Assembly: GCF_050410775.1 (NCBI RefSeq)
Contig: NZ_CP191229.1
Strand: one strand, 5' to 3'
Source of the DNA: Erwinia sp050410775
GTDB taxonomy: Bacteria; Pseudomonadota; Gammaproteobacteria; Enterobacterales; Enterobacteriaceae
Length of the DNA: 64,000 nucleotides
Below, one piece after another: positions 42,208 through 51,835 of the stretch. The position numbers were made by a program, and so were the translations under genes. Within the stretch, counting starts at the first letter, position 1. The number at the start of each line of letters is the position of its first letter. A model generated the notes under the pieces. That model searched no databases. It saw nothing but the letters and a program-made list of their open reading frames with translations, and was not told where the DNA came from.

Positions 42208-43554
42208 TTACCAGCGCGCCTTTAGCAGGTTCGCCTGGATACCTGCGATCGCGTGCGCGTTGCTGTACACCTGCGGCGCAATGCCGGCTTCGAACTCGTC
42301 GCGGAAATATTTAATGGCGCTTTGCAGTGGCTCTACTGCTCCCGGCGCGTGGGCGCAGAAGGTCTTACCCGGACCGAGCTGGCGGCAGAGCTGCAACAGC
42401 GTCTCAATATCGCCGGGCTGGCCTTCTTTACGCTCCAGGGCGCGCAGGATTTTCACGCTCCACGGCAGGCCGTCACGGCACGGCGTGCACCAGCCGCAGG
42501 ATTCACGGGCAAAGAACTCTTCAAGGTTACGAACCAGCGATACCATGTTGATCTCATGGTCAACGGCCATCGCCAGCGCGGTACCCAGTCGGCTTCCGGC
42601 TTTACCGATGCTGGCAAACTCCATCGGCAGATCGAGGTGGGCGTCGGTCAGGAAGTCAGTGCCTGCCCCGCCCGGCTGCCAGGCTTTAAACTTCAGGCCG
42701 TCGCGCATGCCACCTGCGTAATCTTCCAGAATTTCACGCGCGGTGGTACCAAACGGCAACTCCCAGAGGCCTGGGTTTTTTACCCGGCCTGAGAAGCCCA
42801 TCATTTTGGTACCGGTATCCTCGCTTTTGGAGATGTTTTTGTACCACTCAACGCCGTTCGCCAGGATAGCCGGTACGTTGGAGAGCGTCTCCACGTTGTT
42901 CACGCAGGTCGGCTTACCCCAGGCGCCCGCTGACGCCGGGAAAGGCGGCTTGGAGCGCGGGTTAGCGCGGCGGCCTTCCAGCGAGTTAATCAGCGCGGTC
43001 TCTTCACCACAGATGTAGCGGCCGGCGCCGGTGTGCACGATCAGTTCAAAGTCGAAGCCGGTGCCGAGAATGTTCTTGCCCAGATAACCCGCTTCGGTCG
43101 CTTCAGCAATAGCACGGCGGAGGTTAACGGCCGCCTCAATATATTCACCGCGCAGGAAGATGTAGCCGCGGTAGGCTTTCAGCGCGAAGGCGCTGATCAG
43201 CATCCCCTCTACCAGCTGATGCGGCATCTGCTCCATCAACAGGCGATCCTTGTAGGTGCCCGGCTCCATCTCATCCGCATTGCAGAGCAAATAGCGGATA
43301 TTCATCGATTCATCTTTCGGCATCAGGCTCCACTTCAGCCCGGTGGAGAAGCCCGCACCGCCGCGCCCTTTCAGGCCGGACTCTTTTACGGCGGCGACGA
43401 TCTCATCCTGCGACATCGTATTCAGCGCCTTCTCGGCACCCGCATAGCCGTTTTTACTGCGGTATTCATCGAAAAATACCGGCTGCTTGTCGTCGCGCAG
43501 GCGCCAGGTCAGCGGATGCGTTTCCGCAGTCCGGACAATCTGTTTCACTGTCAT
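42208..43554 (-). CDS. nuoF: NADH-quinone oxidoreductase subunit F
   Basis: The 448-residue subunit binds NADH, FMN and the N3 4Fe-4S cluster. Diagnostic segments are GRGGAGFSTGLKWSLMPK (NADH/FMN loop), CNADEMEPGTYKDR, GAGRYICGEETALINSLEG and the cluster motif ESCGWCTPCRDG with a downstream cysteine (TFCAHAPGA). It overlaps nuoE by four bases; a 207 bp ERIC-containing gap follows before nuoG. Confidence 0.99.
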   Translation of the reverse strand: MTVKQIVRTAETHPLTWRLRDDKQPVFFDEYRSKNGYAGAEKALNTMSQDEIVAAVKESGLKGRGGAGFSTGLKWSLMPKDESMNIRYLLCNADEMEPGTYKDRLLMEQMPHQLVEGMLISAFALKAYRGYIFLRGEYIEAAVNLRRAIAEATEAGYLGKNILGTGFDFELIVHTGAGRYICGEETALINSLEGRRANPRSKPPFPASAGAWGKPTCVNNVETLSNVPAILANGVEWYKNISKSEDTGTKMMGFSGRVKNPGLWELPFGTTAREILEDYAGGMRDGLKFKAWQPGGAGTDFLTDAHLDLPMEFASIGKAGSRLGTALAMAVDHEINMVSLVRNLEEFFARESCGWCTPCRDGLPWSVKILRALERKEGQPGDIETLLQLCRQLGPGKTFCAHAPGAVEPLQSAIKYFRDEFEAGIAPQVYSNAHAIAGIQANLLKARW

Positions 43555-44066
43555 TGATACTGCTCCAGCAGGTTGACGATATTTTCCGGCGTCAGGTGAA
43601 CATGGGTATCCTCATCCACCATCATCGTCGGGCCTTTGTCGCAGTTGCCGAGGCAGCAGGTAGGCAGCAGCGTAAAGCGACCGTCCGCCGTCGTCTGACC
43701 GGGCTTGATCTTCAGATTATCTTCCAGCGCGGCCTGAATGCCCTGAAAACCGGTAATGTGGCAGACCACGCTGTCGCAGTAGCGGATTACGTGACGGCCA
43801 ACCGGCTGGCGGAAGATCTGGCTGTAAAACGTCGCCACGCCTTCCACATCGCTGGCGGGAATACCCAGTACCTCAGCAATGGCGTTAATCGCGCCATCCG
43901 GCACCCATCCACGCTGTTTCTGAACGATTTTCAGCGCTTCAATAGAGGCCGCACGGGCATCTTCATAGTGATGCTTTTCGTGCTCAATAGCGTCATGCTC
44001 TGTCGCGCTCAGCACAAAAGCTTCGTTGTCCTCGATCGTTTCGATCGCAATTCTCTGATCGTGCAT
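43551..44066 (-). CDS. nuoE: NADH-quinone oxidoreductase subunit E
   Basis: The 171-residue thioredoxin-like subunit holds the 2Fe-2S cluster N1a; ligands are the cysteines in RYCDSVVCH and LPTCCLGNCDKGP. It is a few residues longer at the N-terminus than E. coli NuoE (166). It starts two bases after the nuoC stop. Confidence 0.98.
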   Translation of the reverse strand: MHDQRIAIETIEDNEAFVLSATEHDAIEHEKHHYEDARAASIEALKIVQKQRGWVPDGAINAIAEVLGIPASDVEGVATFYSQIFRQPVGRHVIRYCDSVVCHITGFQGIQAALEDNLKIKPGQTTADGRFTLLPTCCLGNCDKGPTMMVDEDTHVHLTPENIVNLLEQYQ

Positions 44067-44068
44067 AA

Positions 44069-45868
44069 TTAGCGGTCCACGTCTGACATAACAAAATCGA
44101 TACTACCGAGGTACACGACAAGATCGGATACCAGGCTGCCGTTGATCACTGAAGGGATCTGCTGCAGATGCGGGAAGCTTGGCGTACGCACGCGGGTGCG
44201 GTAGCTCATGGTGCTGCCGTCGCTGGTCAGGTAGTAGCTGTTAATCCCTTTCGTCGCCTCAATCATCTGGAAGGACTCATTGGCCGGCATCACCGGACCC
44301 CATGAAACCTGCAGGAAGTGGGTGATCAGGGTTTCGATATGCTGTAGCGTGCGCTCCTTCGGCGGCGGCGTGGTCAGCGGATGATCCGCCTTGAACGGGC
44401 CGGCCGGCATATTTTTCAGGCACTGCTCAAGAATACGCATACTCTGGCGCATCTCTTCCATTTTCAGCATTACGCGGCTGTAGGCGCAGCTGACGCCATC
44501 GCCAAGCGGCACTTCAAAATCGAAGTTTTCATAGCCGGAATAAGGACGCCATTTACGGACGTCAAAATCCAGGCCGGTGGCGCGCAGGCCGGCGCCGGTG
44601 GTGCCCCATGCCAGCGCTTCATCCAGGCCATAGGCGGCGACGCCTTTGGAGCGGCCAATCAGCACGCTGTTTTTCAGCGCGGTCTGCTCGTAAGCCTTCA
44701 GACGCTTCGGCATCCAGTCGAGGAACTCACGCAGCAGACGCTCCCAGCCTTTCGGCAGGTCATGCGCCACGCCGCCGATGCGGAACCAGGCCGGGTGCAT
44801 ACGGAAGCCGGTGATCGCTTCCACCACATCGTAAATTTTCTGGCGGTCGGTAAAGGCAAAGAAGACCGGAGACATCGCTCCGACATCCTGAATAAAGGTC
44901 GAGATATAGAGCAGGTGGCTGTTAATACGGAACAGCTCTGAGAGCATGACGCGGATAACTTCCACGCGTTCCGGCACCTTGATGCCCGCGAGTTTTTCCA
45001 CGGCCAGCACGTAAGGCATTTCATTGACGCAGCCGCCAAGATATTCGATGCGATCCGTGTAGGGGATATAGCTGTGCCACGACTGACGCTCACCCATTTT
45101 TTCCGCACCGCGGTGGTGATAGCCAATATCAGGAACGCAGTCGACAATCTCTTCGCCATCCAGCTGCAGAACGATGCGGAAGGCACCGTGCGCAGAGGGG
45201 TGGTTAGGGCCGAGGTTGAGGAACATAAAGTCCTCGGTGGCCGTACCGCGCTTCATGCCCCACTCTTCAGGCTTGAAGGTCATCTGCTCCATCGCCAAAT
45301 CTTCCGTCTGCTTGGTGAGCTGGAACGGATCGAATTCGGTGGCGCGGGCCGGATAATCTTTACGCAGCGGATGGCCTTCCCAGTCCTGCGGCATCATGAT
45401 GCGCGTCAGGTGCGGGTGGCCGTCGAAGGTCACGCCGAACATTTCCCAGGTTTCACGCTCGTACCAGTTCGCGTTGGCAAAAATGTTGGTGATCGTCGGC
45501 ACATGCAGATCGTTTTCGGATAAGGCCACCTTGAGCATAATGTCGCGATTACGTTCAATGGATAACAGGTGGTAGAAAACGGAAAAATCCGCGGCCGGTA
45601 ACCCTGCGCGGTGGGTACGAAGACGTTCGTCCATTCCGTGGAGATCGTAAAGCATCACATAAGGCATCGGCAGCTTGCGCAGAAACGTGATGATTTCCAG
45701 TAACTGCTCACGCTTCACCCAGACGACCGGCACGCCGGTGCGAGTTGGCTGAACGGTAAAGGCCTCTGGCCCAAAACGGTTACGCAGCTCGCCAATCACC
45801 GGATCGTCCAGGTGATCGCGGGTTTGCCATTCCGGCTGAGCGAGATCTTGCGTGGTTAAATCTGTCAT
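44069..45868 (-). CDS. nuoC: Fused NADH-quinone oxidoreductase subunit C/D
   Basis: The 599-residue protein joins NuoC (about 1-190; ANWYERETWEMFGVTFDGHPHLTRIMMPQDWEGHPLRKDY region) and NuoD (about 210-599; LGPNHPSAHGAFR, GYHHRGAEKMGE) in one chain, as in E. coli and other enterobacteria. NuoD forms much of the quinone pocket with NuoB. A 235 bp gap separates it from nuoB. Confidence 0.99.
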   Translation of the reverse strand: MTDLTTQDLAQPEWQTRDHLDDPVIGELRNRFGPEAFTVQPTRTGVPVVWVKREQLLEIITFLRKLPMPYVMLYDLHGMDERLRTHRAGLPAADFSVFYHLLSIERNRDIMLKVALSENDLHVPTITNIFANANWYERETWEMFGVTFDGHPHLTRIMMPQDWEGHPLRKDYPARATEFDPFQLTKQTEDLAMEQMTFKPEEWGMKRGTATEDFMFLNLGPNHPSAHGAFRIVLQLDGEEIVDCVPDIGYHHRGAEKMGERQSWHSYIPYTDRIEYLGGCVNEMPYVLAVEKLAGIKVPERVEVIRVMLSELFRINSHLLYISTFIQDVGAMSPVFFAFTDRQKIYDVVEAITGFRMHPAWFRIGGVAHDLPKGWERLLREFLDWMPKRLKAYEQTALKNSVLIGRSKGVAAYGLDEALAWGTTGAGLRATGLDFDVRKWRPYSGYENFDFEVPLGDGVSCAYSRVMLKMEEMRQSMRILEQCLKNMPAGPFKADHPLTTPPPKERTLQHIETLITHFLQVSWGPVMPANESFQMIEATKGINSYYLTSDGSTMSYRTRVRTPSFPHLQQIPSVINGSLVSDLVVYLGSIDFVMSDVDR

Positions 45869-46103
45869 AAGTCGTTCACCATGTGGGCCTGCGTGCAGGC
45901 ACTCAGTATTGGCGTCAGGAAGGGCCGCGCGCGTGTTCTGTTTTTTATCCGCAGCAGCAGGCCCTATCCATAAACTACTTTATCCCTCTGCCGGGACGTT
46001 AAGGCTTCAGCGTCGTTTAACTCTCCGCCCGCTGGTACAACACTGCACATCAGGAGGGGAACTTTTACCGGCTTACTGCAACGTCCGCGGCGGGAGATAT
46101 CGC
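45869..46103 (-). other. Long nuoB-nuoC intergenic spacer
   Basis: The 235 bp spacer within the operon has no gene or T-run terminator that I can see. It has GC-rich patches such as GGGCCTGCGTGCAGGC near 45885. The function, if any, is not apparent. Confidence 0.4.
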
Positions 46104-46778
46104 TTAAATTTCGTCTGGCGTACGCAGATTGGTGACCGCAATGCGCTCACCCTGCTTCCTTTCACGCTCGGACTGCATATTGGCGCGGTACACGCCCTGG
46201 TCGCCCACCACCCAGGATAGCGGTCGGCGCTCTTTACCGATCGATTCCTGCAGCAGCAGCAGCGCCTGCATATAAGCTTCAGGGCGCGGCGGGCAGCCAG
46301 GGATGTAGACATCGACCGGCAGGAATTTGTCCACGCCCTGCACCACGGAATAAATATCGTACATGCCGCCGGAGTTTGCGCAGGCACCCATCGAAATCAC
46401 CCATTTTGGCTCAAGCATCTGGTCATAAAGACGCTGGATCACCGGGGCCATTTTGGTAAAAGGCGTACCGGCAACGACCATAAAGTCAGCCTGACGCGGC
46501 GAGGCGCGAATAACTTCCGAACCAAAACGCGCCACGTCATGCACCGAGGTGAAGGACGTGGTCATTTCAACGTAACAACACGAAAGACCGAAGTTAAACG
46601 GCCAGAGAGAATTTTTACGTCCCCAGTTCACCATGTCGTGCAGAGCATGTTCCAGCTTGCCCATATAGACGCTCTGGTGAACGTGCTTCTCCAGGGGATC
46701 GCTCACAATCTCCTGTTTCTGAAGGGGGTAACGGTCATTCTCACCGTTCGGGTCTGCGCGGGTGAGCGTATAGTCCAT
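46104..46778 (-). CDS. nuoB: NADH-quinone oxidoreductase subunit B
   Basis: The 224-residue subunit binds cluster N2, the final 4Fe-4S cluster before quinone; the tandem cysteines are in LSCCYVEM, with further ligands in GACANSGGMY and IPGCPPRPEA. Its length is close to E. coli NuoB (220). It follows nuoA by 15 bases. Confidence 0.99.
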   Translation of the reverse strand: MDYTLTRADPNGENDRYPLQKQEIVSDPLEKHVHQSVYMGKLEHALHDMVNWGRKNSLWPFNFGLSCCYVEMTTSFTSVHDVARFGSEVIRASPRQADFMVVAGTPFTKMAPVIQRLYDQMLEPKWVISMGACANSGGMYDIYSVVQGVDKFLPVDVYIPGCPPRPEAYMQALLLLQESIGKERRPLSWVVGDQGVYRANMQSERERKQGERIAVTNLRTPDEI

Positions 46779-46793
46779 CTTAATGCCTCGCTA

Positions 46794-47231
46794 TTACTGC
46801 GTATGACGTTTGGAATGCGAAATGGTGGTTGGCTTGACCACGATGCGACGTGGTGCAGGCGCCCAATCCAGCGCACGGATACGCGCCAGATAAACCAGAC
46901 CAGCAAGCAGTACCAAAATGAAGATTGCGGCTTCTACAAAGCCGACCCATCCGCTTTCGCGAATAGCCGTCGACCATGCGTATAAATAAAGGGCTTCAAC
47001 GTCAAAAATGACGAAGAACATCGCGACCAGATAGAACTTGGCGGACATGCGCAGTTTAGCGGTACCGACCGGCGCAGCGCCGGATTCGAAAGGGGTATTG
47101 GTATAGCGGCCGCGGGCTTTACCGCCCAGGAACCAGGCACCGGCCAGCATGGCACAGCACAAACCAATGGAGACGATCAGAAATACAGCAAATGCCCAGT
47201 TATGAGCGATAACATCAGTGGTCGTTGACAT
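46794..47231 (-). CDS. nuoA: NADH-quinone oxidoreductase subunit A
   Basis: The 145-residue membrane subunit has three helices (about 12-35, 68-88, 98-118) and the family loop YTNTPFESGAAPVGTAKLRMSAKFYLVAMFFVIFDVE around the quinone entrance. It is the first gene of the nuoA-N operon; the promoter lies in the 666 bp region to lrhA. Confidence 0.98.
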   Translation of the reverse strand: MSTTTDVIAHNWAFAVFLIVSIGLCCAMLAGAWFLGGKARGRYTNTPFESGAAPVGTAKLRMSAKFYLVAMFFVIFDVEALYLYAWSTAIRESGWVGFVEAAIFILVLLAGLVYLARIRALDWAPAPRRIVVKPTTISHSKRHTQ

Positions 47232-47897
47232 ACTCTCTGCTTAACTTAAAAAGGTGGCGCCTGGCGTCCTGCTCTCTGTCGGCAGTTTACGCACCACATT
47301 GTTTCAAGGGAAAGATGAAAAACCTTATAAACTTTGCCGTCTTTAATGATTAAGCAGCAATTTTATGGGGTTTTTTACTCCTTTCTATAACCTTTTGTCA
47401 ACTTGGACAAAAGTATCCACACGTTAATTTACACCAATAGCATTTATTTAACATTTTTCGCCTGTTAAATAAGCTAAATCGTGTCAGTTTAGCGTCCGTT
47501 TTTCTGCTTAGCGGGACGTGCGCTGCATGGATGCTGGAGTTAAGACTTCTATTCTCGCAGGAAATCCCCGCTTTTCCTGCCCCTTAGCAGGGTTATTTTT
47601 TTGATCCAGAGCACACTTTTGGCTTTTGTGAAGCAAAAACCAGCAGGGTAATCTGTGCAAAATCAATTCACCCTAAGATTAGCATCTGAACAGATAACCA
47701 TCTCAAGATGGATAATAATCGTGCCGAAAATACCGGCAACCCGACAGCTAAGTGGCAAAAAGGAGGGGGAAAAAAGGGAGGTAAGTTGCAAAAAAAAGCC
47801 TTCCAATCGCCAAGACGGTCAGAAGGCTTATTTTTTAAAGCGCTGCGCGTTAATCGTTTATTCCAGACAAGGTACGCTAACGATTGCGCGCTGTCGC
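47232..47897 (-). promoter_or_regulatory. nuo operon upstream region
   Basis: The 666 bp between nuoA and lrhA holds the lrhA terminator at its far end and otherwise no gene. On the minus strand a TTGACA (47396-47401 region) lies within the inverted repeat CTTTTGTC-AACTTG-GACAAAAG (47392-47413), about 165 bp upstream of nuoA, and could be a -35 element. In E. coli nuo expression is controlled by oxygen and nitrate regulators from a long leader; I cannot place those sites here with confidence. Confidence 0.5.
47791..47836 (-). terminator. Rho-independent terminator of lrhA
   Basis: On the minus strand AAGCCTTC and GAAGGCTT form a stem around an ~17-base loop, followed by seven or more T residues, about 60 bp after the lrhA stop. 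Confidence 0.82.
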
Positions 47898-48824
47898 TTA
47901 TTCCTCTTCGTCAGGAAATGAGGCGCTATTCTGCCCCGCTGGCGTGAGGTTATAAGGGTCGTTGCTTGACTCCATGGCATTAAAAATTGCCAGCGCCAGT
48001 TCGTTATCGCTTTCAGGATTACGGCAGAGCAGATACTCGGTATCAGGCAGCATGGGCAGGCCTTCCGCCGCACCCATTACCCGCAGCTCCGGGCTCATCA
48101 TCTCGACTGGCCGTGCGGTTACACCCAGTCCCGCCTTTACCGCTGCGCGCACGGCGGCAAGCGTAGAGGCGACATAGGAGATACGCCATGGGATGCCGGC
48201 TTCGTTGAGATGGTCAATGGCCATGTCACGGTACGGACTTGGTTCATCCAGCAGGACCAGAGGGATGGCTTCTCCGCGCTGGAAGATATAATCCGCGGCG
48301 CAGTACCACAGCGTCGGAGAAGTGCGCAGAACCTGCCACGTAAAGTTCATCGGGCTTGAGGTGGTGACCACCAGATCAACTTCTCCCTGATTAAGCATCT
48401 CCATCATAAAAGGATTGCGCTTAACCCGGACATCAATCGCCAGCTTGGGATAAACCGAGGTCACCCGGTTTAACAGGAAAGGCAGGATGGTATCTGACGT
48501 ATCGTCGGAGGCGCCGATAGTCAGCACGCCCTGGATATTGCTATACATCAAAGATGTACAGGCTTCGTCATTGAAACGCAGAATTTTACGGGCGTACCCC
48601 AACAGTTGAATGCCATGTTCCGTCAATAATTTATTGCGTCCATGTCTGGCAAACAGCTCTTTGCCTACCAGTTGTTCCAGACGCTGCATCTGCTGGCTTA
48701 CCGCCGACTGCGTTCTGCATACCGCAGCCGCCGCGGCCGCAAAGGTATTCAGATCTGCAACAGCGACAAATGTTCTTAGCAGATCGAGGTCAAGATTCAG
48801 GATCGGACGATTTGCACTAGTCAT
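47898..48824 (-). CDS. lrhA: LysR-type regulator LrhA
   Basis: The 308-residue LysR-family regulator is close to E. coli LrhA (312). The winged helix-turn-helix is in the first 70 residues (DLLRTFVAVADLNTFAAAAAAVCRTQSAVSQQMQRLE), followed by an effector-binding domain of the periplasmic-binding-protein fold. LrhA represses flagellar master regulator flhDC and adhesion genes, and homologues control virulence in plant-associated relatives. The C-terminal tail beyond residue 285 differs from E. coli. It is upstream of, and in the same orientation as, nuo. Confidence 0.97.
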   Translation of the reverse strand: MTSANRPILNLDLDLLRTFVAVADLNTFAAAAAAVCRTQSAVSQQMQRLEQLVGKELFARHGRNKLLTEHGIQLLGYARKILRFNDEACTSLMYSNIQGVLTIGASDDTSDTILPFLLNRVTSVYPKLAIDVRVKRNPFMMEMLNQGEVDLVVTTSSPMNFTWQVLRTSPTLWYCAADYIFQRGEAIPLVLLDEPSPYRDMAIDHLNEAGIPWRISYVASTLAAVRAAVKAGLGVTARPVEMMSPELRVMGAAEGLPMLPDTEYLLCRNPESDNELALAIFNAMESSNDPYNLTPAGQNSASFPDEEE

Positions 48825-49821
48825 GTTTTCTTCACTTTATAAGATTTTTAAAAACTACTACCCTGGTGTTATTACCTGCCATATCAAAAGGATACAGCGA
48901 TAATCAAAGCGTAATGTCCGGGCATAAGACCACCCGTTGCACTACTCAGACAGATACTGAAACCCTGCACGCTAACAGGCCTGCAGCTGAAGTTCGGTGA
49001 GGCGACTGGCAGGATAATGCATCTGATATATTACTAATGCGTGCTGTGCTGACCCCTATGTCAGAAGCCGGCACCTTGTACTGGCCGATCAATATCACGT
49101 ACGGCGGTAAAATATCGGATTACGAGGCCATAAACGTGAAACTACTTTTTAAGAATTGCACAACCAGAACGCTACAGTCACAGCGGAAAAATGTTAAACT
49201 GCGCTAACCAATAAGAGTGGTTAAAACGCCGATCATATCATCATTTACTGGTGATTATCGGCAACAGATCTGTCTGAACATTATCCTGACATACTGTCGT
49301 TTATTTTTTAAGCCTAAAACCGATTATTCTTATCGGTAAAATAGGGTTTTATGGGCTAACCCCCGTCACGACAGGCTTGTTAAGAAAAAATTTAGCATTG
49401 TGTGCGCTCCGGAACGTGAGTGGTAAATTCTGCTTGCCGGGTTACTCCGCATGGCCCTCCATTCATGCCGAAAACCACGCGGTCAAATAATGAACAGTCA
49501 GTGAAGTATTTGTTGATAGTTACAAAACGCATTCATCCATCAGCTTTAACTAAATGTAAACGATTACCGCGGCCGCTCGGGAAATCAACTTTACAGCCCA
49601 TGGCGGCATTTATAGTTAAATATGCTATTAAATTAACTAAATTCAGCTTTACCTGCCAGTGCGCGGCAATTACTCCGCATGCCCTTCGCTTCCCCTCGTA
49701 AAACCTTAGCTAACGCTCCAAACCCGGTGAGTGCGCTTCAAAAGCGTCGATGAGAGGAGTACATTGTGCAGGTTTAGTTTTCCACGGCAGGAACGCAGTT
49801 CTGCCAGTTAAGGCGAGAGAA
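48825..49821. other. ~1 kb non-coding region between lrhA and alaA
   Basis: This divergent interval must contain the lrhA and alaA promoters. The longest open frames (e.g. 49420-49701) have unlikely composition and no ribosome site. TTACTCCGCATG occurs twice in direct orientation (49442-49453 and 49670-49681). The region is AT-rich in patches. LrhA is known to regulate its own promoter in E. coli, so binding sites are expected but not identifiable by eye. Confidence 0.5.
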
Positions 49822-51036
49822 ATGACCCCAATTGATAAATCCGGCAAGCTGGATAACGTCTGCTACGATATCCGTGGTCCGGTATTGAAAGAAGCCAGGC
49901 GGCTGGAAGAGGAAGGCAATAAAGTCCTTAAGCTGAATATCGGCAATCCCGCGCCTTTTGGCTTCGAAGCCCCCGATGAAATTCTTGTCGACGTCATCCG
50001 TAACTTACCCAGCTCGCAGGGCTACTGTGATTCCAAAGGACTTTATTCTGCCCGCAAGGCCATTGTGCAGCACTATCAGGCACGGGGAATGCGTGAGATG
50101 ACGGTTGAGGATGTCTATATAGGCAACGGTGTTTCTGAGCTGATTGTGCAGTCGATGCAGGCGCTGCTTAATAGCGGCGATGAAATGCTCGTACCTGCTC
50201 CGGATTATCCGCTCTGGACGGCAGCTGTCTCTCTCTCCAGCGGTAAAGCGGTACACTATCTCTGTGATGAGTCAGCGGGCTGGTTCCCGGACCTGGATGA
50301 CATCCGCAGTAAGATTACGCCCCGTACACGCGGTATCGTTATCATCAATCCGAACAATCCCACAGGGGCGGTTTACAGCAAAGAGCTGCTGATGGAGGTG
50401 GTCGAGCTGGCACGTCAGCATAATTTGATCATTTTCGCCGATGAGATTTACGACAAGATTCTGTATGACGCTGCGCAGCACCATTCGATTGGCGCACTGG
50501 CGCCTGACCTGCTCACCATCACCTTTAACGGGCTGTCAAAAACCTACCGCGTAGCCGGTTTTCGTCAGGGGTGGATGGTCCTCAACGGTCCGAAAAAACA
50601 TGCGAAGGGCTATATTGAGGGGCTGGAAATGCTGGCCTCCATGCGGCTGTGTGCCAATGTTCCGGCCCAGCATGCCATCCAGACCGCGCTGGGCGGCTAT
50701 CAGAGCATCAGTGAATTTATCGTGCCCGGCGGCAGGCTTTACGAACAACGTCAGCGCGCCTGGGAACTGATTAATGATATTCCCGGCGTCAGCTGCGTGA
50801 AGCCCGACGGCGCGCTCTATATGTTTCCCAAGATCGACGCGAAGAAGTTTAATCTGCATGACGATCAGAAAATGGTGCTCGATTTCCTCCTGCAGGAGAA
50901 AGTCCTGCTGGTGCAGGGATCGGCATTTAACTGGCCATGGCCGGACCATGTACGCATCGTTACCCTGCCCCACGTTAACGATCTGGAGATGGCGATCGGT
51001 AAGTTTGACCGCTTCTTAAGCGGTTACCGCCAGTAA
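49822..51036 (+). CDS. alaA: Alanine transaminase AlaA
   Basis: The 404-residue class I aminotransferase makes alanine from pyruvate and glutamate. The pyridoxal-phosphate lysine is K240 (NGLSKTYRVAGFRQGW). Other motifs are GNPAPFGF, VIINPNNPTGAVYSKELL and FADEIYDKILYD. The start MTPIDKSGKL at 49822 follows AAGGCGAGAGA; an upstream start would add 24 residues without homology. It is divergent from lrhA. Confidence 0.98.
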   Translation: MTPIDKSGKLDNVCYDIRGPVLKEARRLEEEGNKVLKLNIGNPAPFGFEAPDEILVDVIRNLPSSQGYCDSKGLYSARKAIVQHYQARGMREMTVEDVYIGNGVSELIVQSMQALLNSGDEMLVPAPDYPLWTAAVSLSSGKAVHYLCDESAGWFPDLDDIRSKITPRTRGIVIINPNNPTGAVYSKELLMEVVELARQHNLIIFADEIYDKILYDAAQHHSIGALAPDLLTITFNGLSKTYRVAGFRQGWMVLNGPKKHAKGYIEGLEMLASMRLCANVPAQHAIQTALGGYQSISEFIVPGGRLYEQRQRAWELINDIPGVSCVKPDGALYMFPKIDAKKFNLHDDQKMVLDFLLQEKVLLVQGSAFNWPWPDHVRIVTLPHVNDLEMAIGKFDRFLSGYRQ

Positions 51037-51104
51037 ACCCTTTTTATCCTGAAAGTCTCTGCCGGTGCCCGCCATGGGCGATACTGAAAGGGATAAGGTC
51101 TTAC

Positions 51105-51129
51105 GGGAGCCGGGCTGTTGCCGGCTCCC
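51105..51129 (+). repeat. GC-rich hairpin 29 bp upstream of yfbR
   Basis: GGGAGCCGG and CCGGCTCCC form a 9-bp stem with a seven-base loop, without a T-run. It may act as a Rho-type alaA end or as leader structure for yfbR. Confidence 0.5.
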
Positions 51130-51157
51130 GCTGCCAACGTACAGGAAAACGCACCCG

Positions 51158-51754
51158 ATGAAACAGAGCCATTTTTTCGCCCATCTTTCCCGCCTTAAGC
51201 TCATCAACCGCTGGCCGCTGATGCGCAACGTGCGTACTGAAAACGTTTCCGAACACAGTTTGCAGGTCGCGATGGTCGCCCACGCCCTGGCGGTGATTAA
51301 GAATCAGAAATTCAACGGCAACCTTAACGCCGAGCGCATTGCGCTGATGGCGATGTATCACGATGCGAGCGAAGTGCTGACCGGGGATCTGCCTACGCCG
51401 GTGAAGTACTACAACGCCGAAATCGCGCGCGAATATAAGAAAATTGAAAAAATCGCCCAGCTGAAGCTGATTGAGATGCTGCCCGAAGAGCTCCGCGCCG
51501 CTTACCGCCCTCTGCTGGATGAGCATCAGCATAGCGAAGCAGAAACCGCCATCGTCAAGCAGGCCGATGCAATCTGTGCTTATCTGAAGTGTCTTGAAGA
51601 GCTCTCCGCCGGCAATCATGAATTTCTGCTGGCGAAAGCGCGCCTTGAGAAGACGCTGACCCAGCGTCACAGTCCCGAAATGGATTACTTCGTCGAGATC
51701 TTTGTGCCGAGCTTCAGTCTGTCACTGGATGAAATCAGCCAGGAGTCGCTGTAA
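51158..51754 (+). CDS. yfbR: 5'-Deoxynucleotidase YfbR
   Basis: The 198-residue HD-domain phosphohydrolase removes phosphate from deoxyribonucleoside 5'-monophosphates. Metal-binding HD residues are H33 (SEHSLQV), H68-D69 (MYHDASE) and a later aspartate in KQADAICAY. The start MKQSHFFAHLSRLKL gives the E. coli length; the frame is open upstream for 31 codons but those include the GC hairpin. Confidence 0.97.
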   Translation: MKQSHFFAHLSRLKLINRWPLMRNVRTENVSEHSLQVAMVAHALAVIKNQKFNGNLNAERIALMAMYHDASEVLTGDLPTPVKYYNAEIAREYKKIEKIAQLKLIEMLPEELRAAYRPLLDEHQHSEAETAIVKQADAICAYLKCLEELSAGNHEFLLAKARLEKTLTQRHSPEMDYFVEIFVPSFSLSLDEISQESL

Positions 51755-51835
51755 TACCCTTCGTCAGAACGCTCTCCCCTCGCCCTGCATATTTAGCTCC
51801 TCGCGCCGGTGCTTTCCGGCGCTGCTGCTGTACGC

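Noticed and set aside
47655..47921. 88-codon frame crossing the lrhA terminator
   Set aside because: It runs through the terminator hairpin and the 3' end of lrhA on the opposite strand; not protein-like.
49420..49701. 93-codon frame in the lrhA-alaA gap
   Set aside because: Composition and lack of a ribosome site suggest chance; no recognised family.
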